Positions 45,600 to 56,926 of a stretch of DNA of 64,000 nucleotides are shown here, one piece after another (within the stretch, counting starts at the first letter, position 1; every line of letters begins with the position of its first letter). The notes beneath the pieces are model-generated. The model saw only the letters and a program-made list of their open reading frames with translations. It was not told where the DNA came from and made no database searches. This DNA comes from Micromonospora zingiberis. GTDB taxonomy: Bacteria > Actinomycetota > Actinomycetes > Mycobacteriales > Micromonosporaceae. The position numbers and the translations under genes were made by a program. The stretch is taken from assembly GCF_004331455.1 (NCBI RefSeq), contig NZ_SJJR01000003.1:1-64000 (forward strand). The letters are read 5' to 3'.

Positions 45600-45810
45600 T
45601 CCGTGGCCTCGGCCGCTGGTCCAGGCGCCGGACTGCCGGCAGCCACGTTACGAAGAGGCCTACCCAACCCGGATGGCCGTGTCCCTATCAGCGGTCCGCC
45701 GACGCCCCCCGGCCCGGCGACAACACCCCCCGGATCATCCGAACGACAGGGGCAGGAAGTCATACCGAGCCGGGCGACCGAGGAGTCCCCGGCTGGGGAC
45801 GATCAAAAAG
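45600..45810 (-). ncRNA. Candidate bridge RNA region of the IS110 element
   Basis: IS110-group elements encode a ~150-200 nt bridge RNA upstream of the transposase. This noncoding stretch has the right place and length and can form hairpins, including GTCCCCAGCCGGGGAC near 45786-45801 (minus strand). It holds the 10-nt sequence ATAGGGACAC, identical to the element's other end, as a donor-guide loop would. This is a structural and positional inference; no covariance model was run. Confidence 0.35.
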
Positions 45811-46089
45811 GTAACGGGCGGCAGTGATGCTGACCTCGCACAATGGTCATGACACTTGGTGGGCGGACCGGTCGGTTGGACGTAACAGTTTGGCATCGCG
45901 TGCGTGGATCGTTCGGTGATGCCCTCTTTCTGCCTATGGATCGTCGGTCAAAACGCTGACAAAGACACGATCCGATACCAGTCGCCCATCCAATGGTTCC
46001 CGCGCAGTCGGCGTGGGGGCTAAAGTTCCGCCCATCGGTGGCCCCGGTCACCACGTTGTCCGTACCCCTAAGGACGAGGTGAAGCACCC

Positions 46090-47754
46090 ATGCGTGCATC
46101 CAGGCCGAAGGTCGCTGTCGCGGCCATTGCGGCTGCGGCCCTCGCGGTTGCAGGCTGTGCCGAGAGCGACCGCGACGCGGATTCTGGCGATAGCAAGAAG
46201 GACACAATGGTCTTCGGTGTCGCCTCCGACCCGAAGGTGCTCGACCCGAGCTTCGCCAGCGACGGTGAGTCGCTGCGCGTGGCCCGTCAGGTGTTCGAGA
46301 CCCTGGTCCGCCCGGAGGAGGGTGGCACCAAGGTCAGCCCCGGCCTCGCCGAGTCCTGGGAGCCCGACGCCGCAGGTACCACCTGGACGTTCAAGCTGCG
46401 TTCCGGCGTGAAGTTCCACGACGGCACCGACTTCAACGCCGAGGCCGTCTGCGTCAACTTCGACCGCTGGTACAACGCCAAGGGCCTCATGCAGAGCCCG
46501 GACGTGACCGCGTACTGGCAGGACATCATGGGTGGCTACGCCGCCAACGAGGACGACACCCTCGGCGAGAGCCTCTTCAAGTCCTGCACCGCCACCGACC
46601 CGACCACGGTCAGCCTGGCCTTCACCCGGGTCTCCAGCAAGATCCCGGCCGCCCTGATGCTGCCGTCCTTCTCCATCCACAGCCCGAAGGCGCTCCAGGA
46701 CTACGACGCCAGCAACGTCTCGGGTAGCGCGGACGACATCAAGTACCCCGCGTACGCGACGGAGCACCCGACCGGCACCGGTCAGTTCAAGTTCAAGGCC
46801 TGGGACGTCGCCAACAAGACGCTGACCCTGGAGCGTAACGAGGACTACTGGGGCGACAAGGCCAAGCTGAAGACGCTGATCTTCAAGACCATCTCGGACG
46901 AGAACGCCCGTAAGCAGGCGCTGCGCTCCGGTGACATCCAGGGCTACGACCTGGTCGGCCCGGCCGACGTCGAGCCGCTCAAGAACGAGGGCTTCAACCT
47001 TCTGACCCGCCCGGCCTTCAACATCCTCTACCTGGCCATCAACCAGAAGGGGAACCCGAAGTTGGCCGACCTGAAGGTCCGGCAGGCGATCGCCCACGCC
47101 GTCAACCGGCAGGCGCTGGTCGACTCGAAGCTGCCCCCGGGTGCCCAGGTCGCGGTGAACTTCTTCCCCGACACCGTCGAGGGCTGGAACGGCGACGTCA
47201 CCAAGTACGAGTACGACGTCGAGAAGGCGAAGTCGCTGCTGGCCGAGGCCGGCGCGTCGGACCTGACCCTGCGGTTCCACTACCCGACCGAGGTCACCCG
47301 GCCCTACATGCCGAACCCGAAGGACCTCTTCGAGCTGGTCTCGGCGGACCTCCAGGCGGCCGGCATCAAGATCGAGGCGATCCCGCTGAAGTGGACGCCG
47401 GACTACATCAACGCCACCACCTCCGGTAACAAGCACGACCTGCACTTCCTCGGATGGACCGGCGACTACGGCGACGGCTACAACTTCATCGGTACGTTCT
47501 TCGACCGGCAGAAGGACGAGTGGGGCTTCAACAACAAGGCCCTGTTCGACAAGTTCAGGCAGGCGGACACCACCGCGGACCAGGCGGCCAAGGTGGCGCT
47601 CTACAAGGAGCTGAACGCCGACATCATGAACTTCCTGCCGGGTGTGCCGATCTCGCACTCGCCGCCGGCGATCGTGTTCGGCAAGGACGTGACCGGGGTC
47701 AAGGCGAGCCCGCTCACCGACGAGCGGTTCGGCACCGCCGAGTTCAAGTCCTGA
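46090..47754 (+). CDS. Oligopeptide/dipeptide ABC transporter, substrate-binding lipoprotein
   Basis: This 554-residue solute-binding protein of the SBP_bac_5 (DppA/OppA) family has a lipobox VAGC with Cys23. A disordered linker follows, then the family signature LAESWEPDAAGTTWTFKLRSGVKFHDGTDF. The C-terminal lobe ends PGVPISHSPPAIVFGKDVTG. Anchored outside the membrane, it delivers peptides (or sugars, as in some relatives) to the permease. The gene starts a five-gene transporter run and is followed by a strong hairpin that would lower downstream expression. The 280 bases upstream hold the IS leader and a promoter region with no clear motifs. The start follows AAGGACGAGG. Confidence 0.93.
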   Translation: MRASRPKVAVAAIAAAALAVAGCAESDRDADSGDSKKDTMVFGVASDPKVLDPSFASDGESLRVARQVFETLVRPEEGGTKVSPGLAESWEPDAAGTTWTFKLRSGVKFHDGTDFNAEAVCVNFDRWYNAKGLMQSPDVTAYWQDIMGGYAANEDDTLGESLFKSCTATDPTTVSLAFTRVSSKIPAALMLPSFSIHSPKALQDYDASNVSGSADDIKYPAYATEHPTGTGQFKFKAWDVANKTLTLERNEDYWGDKAKLKTLIFKTISDENARKQALRSGDIQGYDLVGPADVEPLKNEGFNLLTRPAFNILYLAINQKGNPKLADLKVRQAIAHAVNRQALVDSKLPPGAQVAVNFFPDTVEGWNGDVTKYEYDVEKAKSLLAEAGASDLTLRFHYPTEVTRPYMPNPKDLFELVSADLQAAGIKIEAIPLKWTPDYINATTSGNKHDLHFLGWTGDYGDGYNFIGTFFDRQKDEWGFNNKALFDKFRQADTTADQAAKVALYKELNADIMNFLPGVPISHSPPAIVFGKDVTGVKASPLTDERFGTAEFKS

Positions 47755-47768
47755 TCTGACGCACCGAC

Positions 47769-47805
47769 CGCGGGCGGGCGCTGTTACCCACAGCGCCCGC
47801 CCGCG
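47769..47805 (+). terminator. Hairpin between binding-protein and permease genes
   Basis: A perfect 15-bp stem (CGCGGGCGGGCGCTG and complement) with a 7-base loop follows the binding-protein stop by 14 bases. It lacks a U-tract. In ABC operons such a hairpin often stabilises the upstream mRNA so that more binding protein than permease is made. Confidence 0.8.
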
Positions 47806-47832
47806 ATCCCCTGCTCATCCTCCGAGGCCGCC

Positions 47833-48837
47833 GTGATCCGGTTCATCGTCAGACGCCTGCTCCAGTTGATACCCACGCTGTTCGGGCTCTCCATACTGCT
47901 GTTCATCTGGCTCCGGCGACTGCCCGGCGGCCCCGAGACCGCCATCCTCGGCGAGCGGGGTACGCCCGAGATGCGCGCCGCCATCCGCCACAACCTCGGC
48001 CTCGACGAGCCGATCATGATCCAGTACGGCCGGTTCGTCCGGCGGATGATCCGACTCGACCTGGGCACCTCGATCTCGACCAAGCGCGAAGTGACCACCG
48101 AGTTCCTCCAGCGCTTCCCCGGCACCGTCGAGCTGACCATCACCGCGATGGTGATCGCGATCGGCATCGGCATCCCGCTGGGCTACCTCGCCGCCCGCCG
48201 TCGCGGCCGGCTGCTGGATCACCTCTCGGTCGGCGGCTCGCTGATCGGCATCTGCATCCCGGTCTTCTTCCTGGCGTACATCCTCAAGGCGATCTTCTCC
48301 GAGAACCTGGGCTGGTTTCCGTCCAGCGGCCGGCAGGATCCGACTCTCGGCGCCACCCGGATCACCAATTTCTTCGTCCTCGACGGGCTGATGACCCGGG
48401 AGTGGGACGCCGCCGCCGACGCGCTCTGGCATCTGGTCCTGCCGGGCATCGCGTTGGCCAGCATCCCGCTGGCGATCATCGTCCGGATCACCCGGGCCAG
48501 CGTGCTGGAAGTGCTCAACGAGGACTTCGTACGCACCGCCGAGGCCAAGGGCCTGACCGAGAACGTGGTCCGCCGCCGGCACGTGCTGCGCAACTCGCTG
48601 CTGCCGGTGGTCACCTCGGTCGGCCTGCTCACCGGTGGTCTGCTCTCCGGCGCGGTGCTCACCGAGACCGTCTTCGCCTTCAGCGGTATCGGGGCGTTCG
48701 TCGCGGAGGCGATCAGCCAGCGCGACTACCCGGTGCTGATGGGCTTCATCATGATCATCGCGGTGGTGTACGTGCTGGTGAACCTCATCGTGGACCTCTC
48801 CTACAGCCTGATCGACCCGAGGGTGAGGGTCCGATGA
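47833..48837 (+). CDS. Peptide ABC transporter permease, DppB/OppB type
   Basis: This 334-residue permease with six helices has the BPD_transp_1 domain with the EAA loop EVLNEDFVRTAEAKGLTENVVRRRHVLRNS, which contacts the ATPases. The N-terminus IRFIVRRLLQLIPTLFGLS is diagnostic of DppB-type subunits. Start GTG 47833. Its stop overlaps the next gene's ATG (ATGA). Confidence 0.93.
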   Translation: MIRFIVRRLLQLIPTLFGLSILLFIWLRRLPGGPETAILGERGTPEMRAAIRHNLGLDEPIMIQYGRFVRRMIRLDLGTSISTKREVTTEFLQRFPGTVELTITAMVIAIGIGIPLGYLAARRRGRLLDHLSVGGSLIGICIPVFFLAYILKAIFSENLGWFPSSGRQDPTLGATRITNFFVLDGLMTREWDAAADALWHLVLPGIALASIPLAIIVRITRASVLEVLNEDFVRTAEAKGLTENVVRRRHVLRNSLLPVVTSVGLLTGGLLSGAVLTETVFAFSGIGAFVAEAISQRDYPVLMGFIMIIAVVYVLVNLIVDLSYSLIDPRVRVR

Positions 48838-49790
48838 CGATCATCAGCCGCAAGAAGAAGGAGAAGATCGACCGGCTCGCCGAGCTGGCCGCGCGGGACG
48901 ACGAGCGCGGCGTCAGCCTCTGGCAGGAGGCGTTCCGTCGACTGCGCCGCAACCCGGCCGCGATGGTCGGCGCGGTGATCCTGGGCCTGTTCGTCATCGT
49001 CTCGGTGGTCGGCCCGTTCCTGGTCCCGTACGCACCCGAGGCCCAACACTGGAAGGACGAGATCCGGGTCGGCTTCCTTCCGGGCGTACGTGCCGAGAAC
49101 TGGTTCGGCGTCGACCACATCGGCCGCGACCAGTTCAGCCGGATGATCGTCGGAGCCCGGCAGACCCTTCTGGTCGGCGTGGTCGCGACGATGATCGGTC
49201 TGGCCGTGGGCTCGCTGATCGGCGGGATCGCCGGTGCCGCCGCCGGCCTCGGTGGCCGCTGGGGCCGTGCCGTCGACAACGTCCTGATGCGTTTCATCGA
49301 CATGCTGCTGGCCATGCCGAGCCTGCTGCTGGCGATCAGCATCGCCGCGATCCTGGGTGCCGGTCTCACCACGGTCATGATCGCGGTGGGTGCGGTCTCG
49401 GTGCCGGTCTTCGCGCGGCTGCTGCGCGGATCGATGATCGCGCAGTCCAACAGCGACTACGTCCTGGCCGCGACCTCGCTCGGCGTACGGAAGCCGAAGA
49501 TCGCGCTGTCCCACGTGATTCCGAACTCGCTGGCCCCGGTGATCGTGCAGGCCACCCTCACGCTGGCCACGGCGATCATCGAGGCCGCCGCGCTCTCCTT
49601 CCTCGGCCTGGGCAACAACGACGCGGCCATCCCCGAGTGGGGCATGATGCTCGCCGACGCGCAGCGCTACATCGACATCGCACCGCGACTCGCGATCCTG
49701 CCCGCACTCGGCATCATCATCACCGCGCTGGGATTCACCCTGCTCGGTGAGGCGATGCGTGAGGCCCTAGACCCGAAGCTGCGGAAGTAG
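48834..49790 (+). CDS. Peptide ABC transporter permease, DppC/OppC type
   Basis: This 318-residue permease has an OppC N-terminal domain (FRRLRRNPAAMVGAVILGLF) and a conserved loop (VPYAPEAQHWKDE). The BPD_transp_1 domain has the EAA motif SDYVLAATSLGVRKPKIALSHVIPNS and the terminal LGEAMREALDPKLRK typical of DppC. It pairs with the DppB-type subunit. Coupled by a 4-base overlap and followed 8 bases later by the first ATPase gene. Confidence 0.93.
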   Translation: MTIISRKKKEKIDRLAELAARDDERGVSLWQEAFRRLRRNPAAMVGAVILGLFVIVSVVGPFLVPYAPEAQHWKDEIRVGFLPGVRAENWFGVDHIGRDQFSRMIVGARQTLLVGVVATMIGLAVGSLIGGIAGAAAGLGGRWGRAVDNVLMRFIDMLLAMPSLLLAISIAAILGAGLTTVMIAVGAVSVPVFARLLRGSMIAQSNSDYVLAATSLGVRKPKIALSHVIPNSLAPVIVQATLTLATAIIEAAALSFLGLGNNDAAIPEWGMMLADAQRYIDIAPRLAILPALGIIITALGFTLLGEAMREALDPKLRK

Positions 49791-49798
49791 GTTTCTCC

Positions 49799-50895
49799 AT
49801 GGCACTACTCGAAGTGGACGACCTTTCCGTCACCTTCGCCCGGCGTAACCAGCGTGCCGTGCACGCCGTCGACGGAGTCTCCTTCTCGGTCGACGCCGGT
49901 GAGGTGGTCGGCCTGGTCGGCGAGTCCGGCTGCGGCAAGTCGGTGACCTCGCTGGCGATCATGGGACTGTTGCCCAAGCAGCCCGGCCTGCGGGTGGGCG
50001 GCAAGGCGGTGTTCGACGGGACCGATCTGCTCCAGCTCGACGACCGGTCGCGGCGGGACATCCGGGGCCGGGACATCGCGATGATCTTCCAGGATCCGCT
50101 GTCGTCGCTCAATCCGGTCATCCCGATCGGCCTTCAGGTGACCGAGGTGCTGACTCGGCACCGGGGGATGAAGGGCGACGCGGCGGCGAAGGAAGCCGCC
50201 CAGCTGCTGGACCGGGTCGGTATTCCGGACCCGAAGCGGCGGCTGAAGGAGTACCCGCACCAGCTCTCCGGCGGGATGCGGCAACGTGCCCTGATCGCCA
50301 TGGCGGTGGCCTGCCAGCCTCGCCTGCTGATCGCCGACGAGCCGACCACGGCCCTGGACGTCACCATCCAGGCGCAGATCCTGGAACTGCTCAAGGACCT
50401 GGTCCGCGACTCCGGCACCGCGCTGGTGATGATCACGCACGACCTCGGCGTGGTGGCCGGCATGTGCGACACCATCAACGTGCTGTACGGCGGCCGGGTG
50501 GTCGAGACCGCCCGGCGGCGCCCGCTGTTCCGCGAGCCCCGGCACCCGTACACCGTGGGGTTGCTCGGCTCGGTGCCCCGCCTGGACGCCGGGCGTGGCG
50601 AGAAGCTCAACCCCATTCCCGGCTCGGTACGGGATCTGCTTCCCTGGGCGGACGGCTGCGCCTTCGCACCGCGCTGCACCCGCCGGGTGGACGCCTGCGT
50701 CGGCCAGCCGCCGGAACTGGTGCTCGCCCACGACGGCCGCAGCTACCGATGCGTCAACCCGGCCCCGGTGCCGGGGCTGACGCCGGCCGAGGCGGCGCCG
50801 GTGACCGTGGCCGGTGCCGCCGACGTGCCGGTCGCGGACGAGCCGCCCGCCCCGGCCGCCGGCCCGGTGCCCGCGCCGCGCGAGGAGGAGAAGCC

Positions 50896-50899
<4 letters not shown>
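49799..50899 (+). CDS. Peptide ABC transporter ATP-binding protein, DppD/OppD type
   Basis: This 366-residue ATPase has Walker A GESGCGKS, signature [14 protein letters not shown], Walker [13 protein letters not shown] and H-loop ITHDLG. The C-terminal oligopeptide-transporter domain has the cysteine pattern [15 protein letters not shown], which in relatives binds an iron-sulfur cluster. A ~50-residue Ala/Pro-rich tail follows. Its stop overlaps the start of the second ATPase gene (ATGA). Confidence 0.94.
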
Positions 50900-51993
<1,094 letters not shown>

Positions 51994-51999
<6 letters not shown>

Positions 52000-52053
52000 G
52001 GAAGGGCCCCTTCCTAACGCCTCAGGTATAGGAAGGGGCCCCTTTTAACAGCC
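51994..52053 (+). repeat. Bipartite intergenic repeat, copy C
   Basis: It starts GTGTAAGGAAGGGCCCC, has TAACGCCT in the middle and a second half AGGAAGGGGCCCCTTTTAAC. The first TAA is the stop codon of the second ATPase gene. The two halves each contain AAGGG(G)CCCCTT and can form hairpins, so it may also serve as the operon terminator. Confidence 0.9.
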
Positions 52054-52055
52054 GG

Positions 52056-52111
52056 GCCGGCCGGGCCGAGCTTGCCTCAGCCGAGCCGGCCGGGCCGAGC
52101 TTGCCTCAGCC
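52056..52111. repeat. 29-bp direct tandem duplication
   Basis: Two adjacent copies, period 29, of a 27-bp unit starting GCCGGCCGGGCCGAGCTTGC lie between repeat copy C and the end of the minus-strand gene; the second copy overlaps that gene's stop. It looks like a recent slippage duplication. Confidence 0.85.
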
Positions 52112-52552
52112 CTCCGGGCGGTTCAGCAGGCCGACCGCGATGCTGTGCACCGCGTCCAGCCCGGTGGCGTCGGGCAGCGGAGCCTTGCCGCCGGTGACCA
52201 CGTACCACTCGTCCGCGTCCTTGTACTGAACATGCAGCGTGACCTGGCCGTCGGCGAATTCGGTGCGCAGGGTCAGCTCCCCGGTGACCACGCCGACCTC
52301 GTCGGTCATCACCCCGCCCGGTCCGGGCACGATGTCCGTGGTGTGGCTCTGCGGGCCGGTCGCACCCCCGGCGTCGGCGATCATCCCGGCGCTCGGCACC
52401 TCGACCTCGCCAGCGGCGGCGCCGTCGGCGGTCATCCCGGCCGTGGTCGGGCCAGGGCTGCCGGTCGTCGCCGCCGCGTCCTCTCCGCCGGCGTCCGGTG
52501 CCCCCTCGGGCGCCGGGCTGCCGTCAGCTCCGGTTACGGCTTGCTCTCCCAT
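52106..52552 (-). CDS. Uncharacterised protein
   Basis: This 148-residue protein has a low-complexity N-terminal half (Ala/Gly/Thr-rich) and a ~65-residue folded-looking C-terminal half (GELTLRTEFADGQVTLHVQY, then DEWYVVTGGKAPL). The start MGEQAVTGAD overlaps the end of the upstream nuclease gene by 19 bases, so translation is probably coupled. No signal peptide, no recognised family. The pairing could mean a partner or immunity function for the secreted nuclease, but nothing in the sequence shows this. Confidence 0.55.
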   Translation of the reverse strand: MGEQAVTGADGSPAPEGAPDAGGEDAAATTGSPGPTTAGMTADGAAAGEVEVPSAGMIADAGGATGPQSHTTDIVPGPGGVMTDEVGVVTGELTLRTEFADGQVTLHVQYKDADEWYVVTGGKAPLPDATGLDAVHSIAVGLLNRPEG

Positions 52553-53196
52553 GTGCAGCCCTCCAACATGTCGGCCAGTGCGGCCTTCTCGGCACTGGTC
52601 ACCGTCAGCTGCCAGTGATGCTTGACCGCCACCCAATCGCCAGCGTATTGGCACCAGTACGACTGGCTCGGCGGTTTCCACTGGGACGGATCCTGGTCAC
52701 CCTTTGCCCGGTTGGAGGAGGCGGAAACCGCAAAGAGCTGCGGCCGGTCGAGGTCGTTGGCGAAGTCGCCCCGCTTCGCGTTGTCCCACTCGTCGGCGCC
52801 CGAGCGCCAGGCATTGGCCAACGGCACCATGTGGTCGATGTCCACCTGGGACGGATCGGTGAAGGTGCGGCCGTCGTACACACTCTCCCACCGACCACCG
52901 ACCACGTTGCAGCCGGAGCGCTCGATGTCCTTGCCGTCGCGCTCCAACACGGTGTCGCGGACGTCGCAGTTCTGGCCGGTCTTGCGCCAGTGGGGGAACT
53001 TGCTACGGCTGTAGCCGCGCATCGGGTTGGCCTCGGCGACGGTGAGCTGGGAGAGCATCTGGGTGGCGGTGCCACCGTCGCTGCTCGGCGACGCGCCCGG
53101 CTCCTCGTCGAGCGGGACGCAACCGGCCGCGCCGAGGGTCAGCGCCGCGACGAGCGCGAGCGCTCCCAGGGCGCGCGGTCCTGATCTGGTACGCAC
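52534..53196 (-). CDS. Secreted HNH endonuclease (DUF1524, GmrSD C-terminal type)
   Basis: This protein of about 220 residues has a lipoprotein-like signal (LVAALTLGAAGC, lipobox GAAGC). A DUF1524 HNH nuclease domain follows: VDIDHMVPLANAWRSGADEW gives the DH pair and SNRAKGDQDPSQWKPP the N-H/K portion. Paired cysteines (QNCDVRDTV, SGCNVVGG) suit an exported protein. Related exported nucleases in Streptomyces degrade extracellular DNA. Start GTG 53196 has GAGAGG 8 bases upstream; GTG 53205 is an alternative. It is divergent from the efflux gene. Confidence 0.85.
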   Translation of the reverse strand: MRTRSGPRALGALALVAALTLGAAGCVPLDEEPGASPSSDGGTATQMLSQLTVAEANPMRGYSRSKFPHWRKTGQNCDVRDTVLERDGKDIERSGCNVVGGRWESVYDGRTFTDPSQVDIDHMVPLANAWRSGADEWDNAKRGDFANDLDRPQLFAVSASSNRAKGDQDPSQWKPPSQSYWCQYAGDWVAVKHHWQLTVTSAEKAALADMLEGCTWESKP

Positions 53197-53304
53197 AGAC
53201 GACACCTCTCCAGCTTGCGGGCTTTCGGCGATCCCGCACAGTACCCGGGCGGGGTTTCGGCGTTTCGTAGTGTCTGGCAGATGGTGCACGGCACATTGGT
53301 AAGC

Positions 53305-54744
53305 ATGCCCGAACCCGCACCCGCCCTCCGGATGAGCACGGCAGCCGGCCGGGGCACCCTCGCCGCCGCCGTACTCGCATCCGGCATGGTCTTCCTGGAC
53401 ACCACCGTGGTCAACGTGGCGCTGCCCCGGCTCGGCGCCGAACTCGGCGCGTCGGTCGCCGGCCTACAGTGGACGGTCAATGGCTATCTGCTGACGCTCG
53501 CCGCGTTCGTCCTGCTCGGCGGGGCACTCGGCGACCGGTTCGGCCGGCGCCGGGTCTTCCTGGTCGGCGTGGTGTGGTTCACCGTCGCCTCGGTGCTCTG
53601 CGGACTGGCGCTGCGGACCGACTGGCTGGTGGCCGCGCGCTTTCTCCAGGGCGCGGGCGGGGCCCTGCTGACCCCGGGTTCGCTGTCGCTGCTGCAAGCC
53701 AGCTTCCATCCGGACGACCGGGCGAAGGCGATCGGGGCGTGGTCCGGACTGTCCGGCGTCTCCACGGCGCTCGGCCCGTTCCTCGGCGGCTGGCTGATCG
53801 ACGCCCTCTCCTGGCGGTGGATCTTCTTCCTGAACGTGCCGCTGGCCGTGCTCGTGGTGCTGGCCACGCTGCGTTGGGTACCGGAGAGCCGGGACGAGAG
53901 CGCCTCCCGTACCCGGGGATCGGGCCGGCAGGCCCGGCGGTTCGACGTCGCCGGTGCGCTGCTGGGTGCGCTCGCGCTGGCCGGTGTCACGTACGCCCTG
54001 GTCGACGCGCCGGGTCGGGGCCTGCGTTCCCCGGCGGTGGCCGGGGCAGCTTTGGTCGCGGTGCTCGCCGCGGTGGTGTTCGTCCTGGTGGAGCGCCGGC
54101 GCGGCGAGACGGCGATGTTGCCCACCGGGTTGTTCGGCAGCCGACTGTTCTCGGTGCTGAACGTCTTCACCGTGCTGGTCTACGCCGCCCTCGGCGGGTT
54201 CACCTTCTTCTTCGCCGTCTACCTGCAGAACGTGGTCGGCTGGTCGGCGCTGGTGACCGGGCTGGCGCTGCTGCCGATGACCCTGCTGCTGCTGGTCGGT
54301 TCACCCGTGGCGGGTGCCTTGTCGGCAAAGATCGGGCCACGGCTGCTGCTGACCGTCGGGCCGGTGCTGGCCGCCGTGGGTCTGCTGCTGCTCCGCGAGG
54401 TCGGCCCGGGTGCGTCGTACTGGCGGCAGGTACTGCCCGGGGTGGCGCTGTTCGGAGTCGGGTTGACCATGGTGGTGGCGCCGCTGACCGCCTCCGTGCT
54501 GGCCGCGGTCGGTGACCGGTTCGCCGGGGTGGCCAGCGGCTTCAACAACGCCGCCTCCCGGGTGGGTGGCCTGCTCGCGGTCGCCGCCCTGCCGCTGCTG
54601 GTCGGGCTCTCCGGCAGCGGGTACGAGCAGCACGCCCCACTGACCGCCGCCTACCGGGGCGCGCTGCTCTGGTGCTCCGGGCTGCTGCTGGCCGGCGCGG
54701 TCATCGCCGCGCTGCTCGTCCGTCGTCCACAGGGCAAGTCGTAA
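53305..54744 (+). CDS. DHA2 family MFS drug transporter (14 helices)
   Basis: This protein of about 479 residues belongs to the EmrB/QacA (DHA2) family. It has the helix 1 motif SGMVFLDTTVVNVALPRL, the loop 2-3 motif GGALGDRFGRRRVFL and the helix 5 antiporter motif in LTPGSLSLLQASF. It exports hydrophobic drugs or metabolites by proton antiport. The start is uncertain: ATG 53281, 53305 and 53332 are possible and none has a good ribosome-binding site. The stop TAA lies in repeat copy D. No dedicated regulator sits next to it. Confidence 0.9.
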   Translation: MPEPAPALRMSTAAGRGTLAAAVLASGMVFLDTTVVNVALPRLGAELGASVAGLQWTVNGYLLTLAAFVLLGGALGDRFGRRRVFLVGVVWFTVASVLCGLALRTDWLVAARFLQGAGGALLTPGSLSLLQASFHPDDRAKAIGAWSGLSGVSTALGPFLGGWLIDALSWRWIFFLNVPLAVLVVLATLRWVPESRDESASRTRGSGRQARRFDVAGALLGALALAGVTYALVDAPGRGLRSPAVAGAALVAVLAAVVFVLVERRRGETAMLPTGLFGSRLFSVLNVFTVLVYAALGGFTFFFAVYLQNVVGWSALVTGLALLPMTLLLLVGSPVAGALSAKIGPRLLLTVGPVLAAVGLLLLREVGPGASYWRQVLPGVALFGVGLTMVVAPLTASVLAAVGDRFAGVASGFNNAASRVGGLLAVAALPLLVGLSGSGYEQHAPLTAAYRGALLWCSGLLLAGAVIAALLVRRPQGKS

Positions 54745-54799
54745 GGAGGGGGCCCTTGTTAACGCCTTCTGTATAGGAAGGGCCCCTTGTTAACAGCGG
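54741..54799 (+). repeat. Bipartite intergenic repeat, copy D
   Basis: It starts GTAAGGAGGGGGCCC (TAA is the stop of the transporter gene), has GTTAACGCCT in the middle and a second half AGGAAGGGCCCCTTGTTAAC. It is the same orientation as copies A and C. Confidence 0.9.
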
Positions 54800-54865
54800 G
54801 CCGGGGCAGACCGGCGCCCCCGCAGGTGGGCGGTGCCGGTCTGCCGCAACGGTGTGCTGCGCGCG

Positions 54866-54922
54866 AGGTGAGAAGGGTTCCCTTCTATGCACCAGGCGTT
54901 AACAAGGTGCCCTTCCTTGCAC
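54866..54922 (-). repeat. Bipartite intergenic repeat, copy E
   Basis: On the minus strand it starts GTGCAAGGAAGGGCACC, 9 bases after the leuA stop, with TTGTTAACGCCT in the middle. The second half (AGAAGGGAACCCTTCT) is diverged but keeps its own perfect palindrome, a sign of compensatory change. Copies D and E face each other between convergent genes. Confidence 0.85.
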
Positions 54923-54930
54923 CGCTCCGC

Positions 54931-56715
<1,785 letters not shown>

Positions 56716-56784
56716 TCAGCAGTGGCTGTCGGCAAGGGTGCCGAGCGGAAGGATCCGGGACAGTGCTGGCGGCGCGGTTCGACT

Positions 56785-56820
56785 CCGCGACGAGGTGCCG
56801 GCCGTCAGGCCTCGTCGCGG
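56785..56820 (-). promoter_or_regulatory. leuA attenuator hairpin
   Basis: Perfect 11-bp arms CCGCGACGAGG and CCTCGTCGCGG enclose 14 bases. The first arm (in transcription order) overlaps the last codons of the leucine leader peptide. A ribosome stalled at the Leu codons would cover different bases from one that has reached the stop, the logic of amino-acid attenuation. Confidence 0.7.
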
Positions 56821-56849
56821 CGACCAAGGAGGAGGTGCGCCTGCCACAT
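56805..56849 (-). CDS. leuL: leuA leader peptide
   Basis: A 14-codon frame encodes MWQAHLLLGRRDEA with three adjacent leucine codons (CTC CTC CTT). It ends about 120 bases before leuA, and its last codons form one arm of the hairpin. This is the form of a leucine attenuation leader; such leaders before leuA have been described in Actinobacteria. No clear ribosome-binding site is seen before the ATG, so it may be a leaderless transcript. Confidence 0.7.
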   Translation of the reverse strand: MWQAHLLLGRRDEA

Positions 56850-56926
56850 GACAGAGTCACCCTACGTGATGGAGGCGGGGGTGGGAAGGTTCGTCCGCAA
56901 TATGGGACGGATTTCGTGCCCGCCGT

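Larger units (their letters stand above)
44363..45810 (-). mobile_element. IS110-family insertion sequence
   Basis: The element contains one DEDD transposase and a noncoding leader, the layout of the IS110 family, which lacks terminal inverted repeats. The left (3') end is set by TTGACGAAGCCCATAGGGACAC, of which the first part overlaps the stop codon region; actinomycete IS110 elements often end this way. The right (5') boundary is uncertain: a second copy of ATAGGGACAC (minus strand) lies at 45688-45679 and the noncoding leader may reach about 45810. Only a database alignment of empty sites could fix the ends. Confidence 0.65.

Noticed and set aside
44363..45688. GTGTCCCTAT direct repeats as a target-site duplication of the IS element
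   Set aside because: IS110 elements do not make 10-bp duplications, and the right copy lies only ~100 bases from the transposase start. An internal guide-like match fits the family better.
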